A stretch of DNA of 64,000 bases from Salinibacillus xinjiangensis (GTDB lineage Bacteria; Bacillota; Bacilli; Bacillales; Alkalibacillaceae). Shown here in pieces: positions 57,554 to 64,000 of this stretch. The position numbers and the translations under genes were made by a program. Location of the stretch: contig NZ_WJNH01000002.1 in NCBI RefSeq assembly GCF_009649735.1, positions 62,001 to 126,000 on the forward strand. The letters run 5' to 3'. Each line of letters begins with the position of its first letter. Positions within the stretch are counted from its first letter, which is position 1. The notes under the pieces were generated by a model. The model was not told where the DNA came from and ran no database searches. It worked only from the letters and a program-made list of their open reading frames with translations.

Positions 57554-57705
57554 CTGAAGTTGGTTGTTTTTTTGCTGAAGAAGACGTGGTGAATGCTGAA
57601 GAATGTGTTTTTTGCTAAACATCGCTATGCATCTACTATAGAAGGAGCACAGGGTCTCTGAAGTTCATCATTACCCTGCTAAAGAATTAAGCTGAAATGC
57701 TAAAC
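57554..57705 (+). repeat. Array 2 of degenerate repeats phased at 21 nt
   Basis: CT(G/A)AA-type hexamers at 57554, 57575, 57596, 57615, (57636, degenerate CTATAG), 57658, 57679 and 57700: steps of 21, 21, 19, 21, 22, 21, 21 nt. The first three are CTGAAG with G before them; CTAAA-type units dominate after the 19-nt step, as in array 1. Around that step both arrays share AATGCTGAAGA, then GTTTTT and GCTAAA. A G-rich stretch precedes it (57520-57552) and a C-rich one follows (57740-57760). It lies in the 360-bp gap between pnp and ylxY; no open frame runs through it. Confidence 0.75.
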
Positions 57706-57774
57706 ACAGCGCTCCCTAGTCAATCCTGTACCTCAATCAACATCCAGCCCGAGGCCTAAAAATAGCCAATAAAA

Positions 57775-57798
57775 AAGAAACTGGCATGCCAGCTTCTT
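57775..57798 (-). terminator. Terminator of pnp
   Basis: Near-perfect dyad AAGAAACTGGCA/TGCCAGCTTCTT, followed on the minus strand by TTTTTTATTGG. Confidence 0.8.
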
Positions 57799-57810
57799 AC
57801 TTTTTGATGA

Positions 57811-59925
57811 CTATTTATTTTCCTTTGCTTCTTCTTGGTCATGTAGTGCAGCTTTTCTGGAAAGATTAACTCTTCCTTGCTTGTCAATTTCCTTAACCTT
57901 TACAAGGATGTCATCTCCTACAGAAACAAAATCAGATACATTCTTAACATGGCTGTCGTCTAACTGAGAAATATGAACAAGTCCTTCTTTGCCATTAAAG
58001 ATTTCAACAAAGGCACCAAATTTCTCAATTCGCTTAACTTTACCCATGTAGATCTTACCCACTTCAACTTCACGGACAAGGTCTTCGATAATGCCTTTTG
58101 CCTTTTCGTTCATACTCATGTCAGCTGAAGATATAAACACCTTACCATCTTGCTCAATATCAATTTTAACGCCTGTTTCTTCGATGATTTTGTTAATTTG
58201 TTTACCACTTGGACCAATAACATCCCGGATTTTGTCAGGGTTAATGGACATAGTTAAAATCTTTGGTGCGTATTGGGATAATTCATTTCTTGGAATATCA
58301 ATTGTCTCCATCATATGACCTAGGATGTGCATACGACCTTTTTTCGCTTGCGTGAGAGCTTCTTCGAGAATCTCACGAGAAAGTCCTTCAATTTTGATGT
58401 CCATTTGGAGTGCTGTTACGCCTTCCTTAGTACCTGCAACTTTAAAGTCCATATCGCCTAGGAAGTCTTCCATCCCTTGAATATCTGTTAGGATCGTATA
58501 GTCTTCACCAGACTTCACAAGACCCATGGCAATACCTGCAACAGGTTCCTTAATTGGTACACCCGCATCCATCATAGCCATCGTACTTGCGCAGATACTT
58601 GCTTGTGATGTAGAACCATTAGATTCTAGTACCTCTGAAACTACACGAATGGTATAAGGGAAATCTTTCTCAGATGGAATGATCGGCTCAAGCGCTCTTT
58701 CTCCTAATGCACCATGTCCAATTTCTCTACGACCAGGTCCACGAATAGGTCCTGTTTCACCAACACTAAAGGAAGGGAAGTTATAGTGGTGCATAAAGCG
58801 TTTTGATTCTTCCAAATCAAGTCCATCAAGAATTTGCACATCTCCAAGTGCCCCTAGTGTACAAACACTTAAAGCTTGCGTTTGTCCTCTAGTAAACAAG
58901 CCAGAACCATGAGCGCGAGGTAAAACACCTACACGAGATGACAGCGGTCTGATTTCCTCTGGATTACGACCATCTGGGCGTAGCTTTTCTTTCGTAATGA
59001 GGCGACGTACTTCTTCTTTTACAATTTTATCAAGAATTTCTTTGACTTGAGAAATCGTTTCTTCCTCAGCCTCTTCTTCTGCATACTTTTCAAGCACCTC
59101 AGCTTTCACATTGCTGATAGCTTCTTCACGAGCGTGCTTTTCTTGTACTTGAATAGCTTCAATCATTTGGGCTTTTGCGTTGGACTCAACTTCATTACGC
59201 AAATCCTCATCAACCTCAAATAAGGTAACTTCCATCTTTTCTTTTCCAACAGCTTCAACGATTTCTTCCTGGAAGGCAACAAGGCGTTTGATTTCTTCAT
59301 GACCAAACATTATCGCCTCTAACATAACATCTTCTGGAACTTCATCTGCACCAGCTTCAACCATGTTCACGGCATCTTTTGTACCTGCTACTGATAAATG
59401 AATATCGCTTTTTTCAAGCTGTTCAACAGTTGGATTGATAATTAATTCTCCATCAATTCTACCTACAATTACCCCAGCAATGGGTCCACCAAATGGAATA
59501 TCAGATATGCTTAAGGCGATGGATGAACCAATCATCGCGGCAACCTCTGAAGAACAATCCTGGTCCACACTCATGACAGTGCTAATCACTTGTACTTCAT
59601 TACGAAATCCATCAGGGAATAAAGGACGTATTGGACGGTCAATTAATCTTGAGGTTAAAATAGCTTTTTCACTCGGACGACCCTCTCTTTTAATAAATCC
59701 CCCTGGAATTTTACCTACTGCATATAACCTTTCTTCATAGTTCACAGTAAGTGGGAAAAAACTAAGATTTTTAGGTTCTTTTGATGCTGTTGCTGTACTT
59801 AATACAGCCGTTTCTCCATAACGAATCATGCAGGCGCCATTAGCTTGTTTAGCTAGCTCACCAATTTCAATAGTCAGCTTACGGCCTGCAATCTCGGTGG
59901 AGAACTCCTTTTGTAGTTCTGCCAT
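57811..59925 (-). CDS. pnp: Polynucleotide phosphorylase
   Basis: 704 residues. Two RNase PH domains ([23 protein letters not shown] in the first; [24 protein letters not shown] in the second), a KH domain ([19 protein letters not shown]) and a C-terminal S1 domain ([15 protein letters not shown]). 3'-5' phosphorolytic RNA decay. Follows rpsO, the near-universal order. Confidence 0.98.
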   Translation of the reverse strand: MAELQKEFSTEIAGRKLTIEIGELAKQANGACMIRYGETAVLSTATASKEPKNLSFFPLTVNYEERLYAVGKIPGGFIKREGRPSEKAILTSRLIDRPIRPLFPDGFRNEVQVISTVMSVDQDCSSEVAAMIGSSIALSISDIPFGGPIAGVIVGRIDGELIINPTVEQLEKSDIHLSVAGTKDAVNMVEAGADEVPEDVMLEAIMFGHEEIKRLVAFQEEIVEAVGKEKMEVTLFEVDEDLRNEVESNAKAQMIEAIQVQEKHAREEAISNVKAEVLEKYAEEEAEEETISQVKEILDKIVKEEVRRLITKEKLRPDGRNPEEIRPLSSRVGVLPRAHGSGLFTRGQTQALSVCTLGALGDVQILDGLDLEESKRFMHHYNFPSFSVGETGPIRGPGRREIGHGALGERALEPIIPSEKDFPYTIRVVSEVLESNGSTSQASICASTMAMMDAGVPIKEPVAGIAMGLVKSGEDYTILTDIQGMEDFLGDMDFKVAGTKEGVTALQMDIKIEGLSREILEEALTQAKKGRMHILGHMMETIDIPRNELSQYAPKILTMSINPDKIRDVIGPSGKQINKIIEETGVKIDIEQDGKVFISSADMSMNEKAKGIIEDLVREVEVGKIYMGKVKRIEKFGAFVEIFNGKEGLVHISQLDDSHVKNVSDFVSVGDDILVKVKEIDKQGRVNLSRKAALHDQEEAKENK

Positions 59926-60059
59926 CTGTATACTCCTCTCAAAATTATACGGTTTATAGTTAGATTTTTACATGATTGCTTAGAAATATGTATGAACAAA
60001 TAAAAACGTATGAATGATTCGAAAAAAGCTAAAATCATCCAATTCCTTTTCCTATAGAA

Positions 60060-60082
60060 AAAGCGGGATTAAATCCCGCTTT
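60060..60082 (-). terminator. Terminator of rpsO
   Basis: Perfect 10-bp stem AAAGCGGGAT/ATCCCGCTTT, followed on the minus strand by TTTCTATAGG. Confidence 0.75.
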
Positions 60083-60121
60083 ACTTCTAAACTAATCTAC
60101 GTTAAATTTTATAAACGATTC

Positions 60122-60391
60122 TTATCGACGTAGACCTAGTTTTTGAATCAACTCACGGTAGCGAGCAACATCTTTATTACGTAAGTAGTTCAATAGGTTA
60201 CGACGCTTACCTACCATTTTCAAAAGACCGCGACGTGAATGGTGGTCTTTCTTATGAGTACGTAAATGATCGTTTAAGTTCGTAATTTCTTCAGTTAGGA
60301 CAGCAACTTGAACCTCTGGAGATCCAGTATCGTTGTCATGTGTTTTAAACTCATTAATAAGTTCATTTTTACGTTCTTGTGTAATGGCCAT
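60122..60391 (-). CDS. rpsO: Ribosomal protein uS15
   Basis: 89 residues: [36 protein letters not shown] and [11 protein letters not shown] are the canonical S15 segments that bind 16S rRNA. Strong ribosome site AGGAGGTGA. The leader can fold as expected for S15 autoregulation. Confidence 0.99.
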   Translation of the reverse strand: MAITQERKNELINEFKTHDNDTGSPEVQVAVLTEEITNLNDHLRTHKKDHHSRRGLLKMVGKRRNLLNYLRNKDVARYRELIQKLGLRR

Positions 60392-60428
60392 CCTGTTTCA
60401 CCTCCTATTTTTTTGAAATCCCCTATTC

Positions 60429-60461
60429 CCTAGCTAAGCGTCGGTGACTCGCAAAGCCAAG
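60429..60461 (-). promoter_or_regulatory. Structured rpsO leader, candidate S15-binding element
   Basis: On the minus strand CTTGGCT (60461-60455) can pair with AGCTAGG (60435-60429) with two G-U pairs, enclosing an inner GTC-ACC-GAC hairpin. It is placed 38 nt before the start codon. Gram-positive rpsO mRNAs are known to be autoregulated by S15. Confidence 0.4.
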
Positions 60462-60486
60462 CAAAGGTTGATGACGTACGGATATT

Positions 60487-60515
60487 AGATTACATGTTTT
60501 TTACTAAAAATGCAA
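60487..60515 (-). promoter_or_regulatory. Promoter of rpsO
   Basis: On the minus strand -35 TTGCAT, 17-nt spacer, -10 TAATCT. It lies directly downstream of the ribF stop. Confidence 0.55.
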
Positions 60516-60521
60516 GAGGAA

Positions 60522-61466
60522 TCATGAGGAAATCGCAAAAAAGTGTCGGATTTTCTCCTCATCCTTATGAAGCTGAGCCTTGAGTTCATCAATACCTGAA
60601 AACTTTTGCTCACCACGAATGTAATCAAATAATTCTAACTTAACCTCTTCATTATAAATATTGCCAGAAAAATCAAAAATAAACACTTCAATTGTTGGTT
60701 TTAAGCCTTTTTCTTCAAATGTTGGTTTATAGCCTATATTCGCCATCCCTTTGAAGGCTTTTCCTTGCACTTCAATACTAACAGCATAAACTCCAACCTT
60801 TGGCAAAATATAATCCTCGTGAAGACTTATATTTGCAGTTGGGAAACCAATTGTTCTCCCTCTTTGGTCTCCTTCAACGACTTTTCCTGTTAATTGATAG
60901 GCTCTACCGAGAAGATCATTAGCCTCGCTTATATTACCATTTGCCAACTTTTGACGAATATTACTCGAACTAATCTTATCGTCTTTTGCCGTAACTTTAC
61001 TAATTGTCGTTTGAGTAAACTTGCCGCGAGAATGCTCAGGCAAAGATTTCATCGTACCTTTTCCTTTATGTCCATAGGTAAAATCAAAGCCTGCTACGAC
61101 GTGCTGGACGTTTAGACCAATAAGGAATTCATCAACAAATTGCTGTGGTGAAAGTGCTGCAAGCTGTGCGTTAAATTTGACGACAAACACATAATCTACA
61201 CCTACATTTTCTAGAAGCTGCAGTTTATCTGGAAGAGGCGTTATATATTGAACATGTTGGACCTCTTTTTTCAATACAACAGAAGGGTGTGGATGAAAGG
61301 TCATAACAGCACTTTTGATTCCTTTCTCAGCTCCAACCTGAATAGCCTCATTGATTACTTTTTGATGTCCTTTGTGTACACCGTCAAAATAACCGATGGC
61401 CAATGCCAATTCTTCCATTGATTCAGTATTAAATTGCTTTGGATATTCTAAATTGATAACTTCCAT
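60522..61466 (-). CDS. ribF: Bifunctional riboflavin kinase / FAD synthetase
   Basis: 314 residues. The N-terminal adenylyltransferase domain has GYFDGVHKGHQ and SSSNIRQKLANG; the C-terminal kinase domain has GRTIGFPTANIS and MANIGYKPTF. It makes FMN and FAD. Follows truB by 52 nt. Confidence 0.97.
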   Translation of the reverse strand: MEVINLEYPKQFNTESMEELALAIGYFDGVHKGHQKVINEAIQVGAEKGIKSAVMTFHPHPSVVLKKEVQHVQYITPLPDKLQLLENVGVDYVFVVKFNAQLAALSPQQFVDEFLIGLNVQHVVAGFDFTYGHKGKGTMKSLPEHSRGKFTQTTISKVTAKDDKISSSNIRQKLANGNISEANDLLGRAYQLTGKVVEGDQRGRTIGFPTANISLHEDYILPKVGVYAVSIEVQGKAFKGMANIGYKPTFEEKGLKPTIEVFIFDFSGNIYNEEVKLELFDYIRGEQKFSGIDELKAQLHKDEEKIRHFFAISS

Positions 61467-61518
61467 AATCGCTCACCTTCTTTAACTACATCTCTCTTAT
61501 TCTGTTACTACAACCCAT

Positions 61519-62439
61519 TTACTTTTCCTTAGCAAACATTTTAAATGGTTTCATTAATGTCCCCTTCGTTGGGTGAATTTGGTACAAAGCAAGCAATTGG
61601 TCATTCTTTGTTTTCACCCTAAACGGATTGGTCGACGGGAGTGGATTAGGTAAAGGTAATACCTGTCCATTCTGATAACGAAAAGAATCCTTTTCATTTA
61701 TGTATAGTGTATCAAATTTTTGGAGAGCAAAGTCGATTGGGATCAAATTTTCTTGAATTTTGTTTTGTTCCTGAGCTTCTTTCACTTCATCTAACGTCAT
61801 CGTTTGCTCACGTGTAAAGGAACCTGATTCTGTACGAACGAGATGGGCCATATGTGCGGGATAGCCTAATGCCTTTCCGATATCGACGCACAGTGTTCTA
61901 ATGTATGTACCTTTAGAACAATTAATTCTGATGCGAAACGATGCTGTATCTTGATCCTTTGACCATTCAATCTTGTCCGATAATAGCTGGGTACTGTGAA
62001 TCATCACTAACCGTTTAGGGCGTTCGACGGAAATTCCTTCACGTGCATATTCATAAAGTTTTTTTCCATTAACCTTTACAGCTGAATACATTGGTGGCAT
62101 TTGCTCGATCTCACCTGTATAGCTTTTTAAAGCCGTTTCAATTTGCTCTATGGATAAATTGCCTTCAACCACCCTACTCTCTACAATCTGACCATCTTGA
62201 TCCTCTGTTTCTGTTGAAATCCCGAGGCAAACCTCTGCTTCATAAACTTTATTGGAATCCATCACTAAGGACGAAATTTTGGTTGCTTGACCAATACATA
62301 TCGGTAGTACCCCCTCTACCTGAGGGTCAAGAGTTCCTGTATGGCCCACTTTCTTTGTCCTCAAAATCTTTCGTATTTTAAACACAGAATCGTGTGAAGT
62401 CATACCTGCTGGTTTCCACAATGGGAGGATACCATCCAA
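61519..62439 (-). CDS. truB: tRNA pseudouridine-55 synthase TruB
   Basis: 306 residues. Catalytic Asp in HTGTLDPQVEGVLP, KPAGMTSHDSV at the N-terminus, and the GTYIRTLCVDIG segment. Modifies U55 in the T-loop of tRNAs. A terminator-like hairpin separates it from rbfA. Confidence 0.97.
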   Translation of the reverse strand: MDGILPLWKPAGMTSHDSVFKIRKILRTKKVGHTGTLDPQVEGVLPICIGQATKISSLVMDSNKVYEAEVCLGISTETEDQDGQIVESRVVEGNLSIEQIETALKSYTGEIEQMPPMYSAVKVNGKKLYEYAREGISVERPKRLVMIHSTQLLSDKIEWSKDQDTASFRIRINCSKGTYIRTLCVDIGKALGYPAHMAHLVRTESGSFTREQTMTLDEVKEAQEQNKIQENLIPIDFALQKFDTLYINEKDSFRYQNGQVLPLPNPLPSTNPFRVKTKNDQLLALYQIHPTKGTLMKPFKMFAKEK

Positions 62440-62484
62440 ATTAATCCCTCCAATGTTTTATTCTATTGTAAAAAAATCGTAAAA

Positions 62485-62511
62485 AGGGATAGACCTTATC
62501 CGTCTATCCCT
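62485..62511 (-). terminator. Terminator between rbfA and truB
   Basis: AGGGATAGAC pairs perfectly with GTCTATCCCT (7-nt loop), followed on the minus strand by TTTTTACG. Confidence 0.75.
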
Positions 62512-62520
62512 CTCCACATC

Positions 62521-62883
62521 CTACTGTTCATTCGTATCTTGATTTAAATCACTTAGTATCTTTTCAATTCGATTACCGTGTTCTATGGTTTCATCAAATT
62601 CAAATGAAATTTCAGGCGTTTTACGTAAGCGAATTCGTTTGCCGATTTCAGAACGGATAAAGCCTTTTGCTTTTGCAAGACCGATTAATGTGTCCTTCTT
62701 CTGATCTTCGTCACCTAATACAGAGATGTATATTTTCGCCTGTTGTAGGTCTCCAGTGACTTGTACATCTGTTACGGTGACAAAACCAACTCTAGGATCT
62801 TTGATTTTCTGTCCAATAATATCTCCTAGCTCTTTTTTCATCTGTTCGGCAATGCGATTTACACGTAAATCACTCATGTACAT
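62521..62883 (-). CDS. rbfA: Ribosome-binding factor A
   Basis: 120 residues with the KH-type fold: [44 protein letters not shown], and [14 protein letters not shown]. 30S maturation factor. Between ylxP and truB as usual. Confidence 0.97.
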   Translation of the reverse strand: MYMSDLRVNRIAEQMKKELGDIIGQKIKDPRVGFVTVTDVQVTGDLQQAKIYISVLGDEDQKKDTLIGLAKAKGFIRSEIGKRIRLRKTPEISFEFDETIEHGNRIEKILSDLNQDTNEQ

Positions 62884-62945
62884 TCACCTCTTTATAGAAA
62901 AACTTCCAAGCCTTCGTTTTTCTTATACTTTCTGGAATGAGATGT

Positions 62946-63224
62946 TTAATACCACTCAAGCCGTTCGTTTGTTATCTCGAACTCATGGACCGAATCCATA
63001 ACTTTAATCACTTCCTGTAGGACTCGCTCCGCTTGTACCTTATCAGAGGATACGTGGGCAACGCCTATACAAGTTCGTTGCCACAGATCCTGATAGTCCA
63101 GCTCACTAACAGATACATTAAAATGATTTTGAATTCTGGTAATCACTTTTTTTAACGTTGAACGTTTCGCTTTAAGTGACTGAGCGTTATAGATGATGCC
63201 CTCAACTTCGAGATATCCAATCAT
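62946..63224 (-). CDS. ylxP: YlxP, DUF503 protein
   Basis: 92 residues: [30 protein letters not shown] split as the family signature, and the C-terminal [11 protein letters not shown]. Conserved between infB and rbfA. Its start overlaps the infB stop by 4 nt. Confidence 0.92.
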   Translation of the reverse strand: MIGYLEVEGIIYNAQSLKAKRSTLKKVITRIQNHFNVSVSELDYQDLWQRTCIGVAHVSSDKVQAERVLQEVIKVMDSVHEFEITNERLEWY

Positions 63225-64000
63225 GTACGTTTAATTTCCTCCATTACAAAGGCCTCAATGATGTCTCCCTCTTTAATATCGTTATAATTCTTAATGGTAA
63301 TCCCACATTCATAACCCTGTGCGACTTCCTTCACATCGTCTTTATAACGTTTTAAAGTGTCAATTTCACCCTCCATAAGTACCACACCGTCTCGAATTAA
63401 ACGAACACCTGCATTACGTGATACTTTTCCTTCGAGGATATAACAGCCAGCAATGGTACCTACCTTTGATACTTTAAAGGTTTCACGTACCTCAGCTTGA
63501 CCTGTAACCTTTTCTTCGTATTCTGGGTCAAGCATCCCTTTCATCGCAGATTCAATTTCTTCAATTGCCTTGTATATAACACGATGAAGTCTGACGTCAA
63601 CCTTTTCAGTTTCAGCAGTTTTCTTAGCATTTGCATCTGGTCGTACGTTAAACCCAATTACAATTGCATTAGATGCTGATGCAAGAATAATATCTGATTC
63701 AGTAATAGCCCCTACACCAGTGTGAATGATTTTAACATCTACACCTTCAACATCTATTTTTTGCAATGATGCCGCAACCGCCTCAACGGACCCCTGCACG
63801 TCAGCCTTGACAATCAGGTTAATTTCTTTCATTTCACCTTTTTTAATTTGTTCAAATAAATCATCAAGGTTAACCTTCACACTATCATTGCGTTGTTCTT
63901 CGATTTGTTTTTGCTGTCTTGCTTCACCGACCTGTCTTGCCTTCTTCTCATCTTCAAAGGCAATGAAACGGTCACCAGCTTGAGGCACCTCATTTAATCC
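63221..64000 (-). CDS. infB: Translation initiation factor IF-2 (C-terminal part, cut by window edge)
   Basis: The open frame runs off the right edge; about 259 C-terminal residues are visible. [10 protein letters not shown] is the end of domain [20 protein letters not shown] starts domain III; the C-terminal fMet-tRNA-binding domain shows [16 protein letters not shown] and [22 protein letters not shown]. The N-terminal and GTPase domains lie outside. An internal GTG at 63988 should not be taken as the start. Confidence 0.97.
   Translation of the reverse strand, partial: GLNEVPQAGDRFIAFEDEKKARQVGEARQQKQIEEQRNDSVKVNLDDLFEQIKKGEMKEINLIVKADVQGSVEAVAASLQKIDVEGVDVKIIHTGVGAITESDIILASASNAIVIGFNVRPDANAKKTAETEKVDVRLHRVIYKAIEEIESAMKGMLDPEYEEKVTGQAEVRETFKVSKVGTIAGCYILEGKVSRNAGVRLIRDGVVLMEGEIDTLKRYKDDVKEVAQGYECGITIKNYNDIKEGDIIEAFVMEEIKRT

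Noticed and set aside
57427-57622. Small proteins encoded by array 2 on either strand
   Set aside because: Open frames exist by chance through the phased repeats, but their products differ in kind from array 1, which is interrupted by stops, and they lack ribosome sites.
63221-63988. Complete small gene starting at the GTG at 63988
   Set aside because: The frame continues beyond the window edge and the content is the C-terminal part of IF-2.

Overview
The window is a low-GC chromosomal segment from a spore-forming Firmicute of the family Bacillaceae. The evidence is the spore genes (spoVS, spoVK, cotE, spoIIIE, dpaA/dpaB, sirA), the Gram-positive regulators (GlnR, LexA with CGAAC-type boxes) and a gene order that follows the Bacillus subtilis pnp-to-tkt region, here mostly on the minus strand. 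The genus cannot be fixed from sequence alone. Selenocysteine genes, a korAB pair next to spoVS/ymdB and several intergenic repeat families set it apart from B. subtilis.

Layout, left to right. 1-4.7 kb is an accessory-looking block: the 5' part of selB (selenocysteine elongation factor), a PAS histidine kinase directly upstream of it, a divergent selC (tRNA-Sec) with its own hairpin leader and terminator, an orphan nucleotidyltransferase, a decayed ECF sigma-factor gene and a hypothetical membrane protein. 4.7-8.4 kb holds yneK, the ccdA-yneI-ccdC cytochrome c maturation cluster with an orphan mrpB inside it, yneF and sirA. 8.4-12.5 kb is tkt, ynzC, a YneB-type resolvase, an unannotated 30-codon membrane microprotein, and divergent lexA, with three LexA boxes between lexA and the microprotein. 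12.5-19.5 kb is glnA-glnR, ynbB, hflX, spoVK, hfq and miaA. 19.8-27.4 kb is mutL-mutS, cotE, ricA and miaB. 27.5-34.9 kb holds a DCC-family redox protein, a plus-strand TIGR01777-type epimerase, korB-korA, an M19 dipeptidase, spoVS and ymdB. 35-48 kb is rny, recA, cinA, pgsA, rodZ, ymfK/J/I/H/F and spoIIIE. 48-54 kb is ylzJ-tepA, dapA-dapG-asd and dpaB-dpaA, linking aspartate-pathway flux to dipicolinate for the spore core. 54.9-64 kb is ymxH, mlpA, ylxY, pnp, rpsO, ribF, truB, rbfA, ylxP and the 3' part of infB.

Non-coding content. Three related MITE-like elements (24.4, 33.5 and 54.2 kb) share terminal inverted repeats and carry no gene. A different multi-hairpin repeat lies at 18.06 kb. 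Two intergenic regions (28.9 and 57.6 kb) carry arrays of degenerate repeats phased at 21 nt, each with one 19-nt step at the corresponding place. Regulatory sites read directly include a GlnR operator, LexA boxes at lexA/yneB and recA, a sigma-H promoter at spoVS, a likely sigma-K promoter at dpaA, a Spo0A-box-like site at sirA, and a hairpin that contains the ylxY Shine-Dalgarno.

Most worth a second look: the SOS-controlled 30-aa membrane protein in the yneA position, the 21-nt phased arrays, the selB/selC/kinase block, and the orphan mrpB inside the ccd cluster. Function statements come from family recognition by eye; no database search was run.
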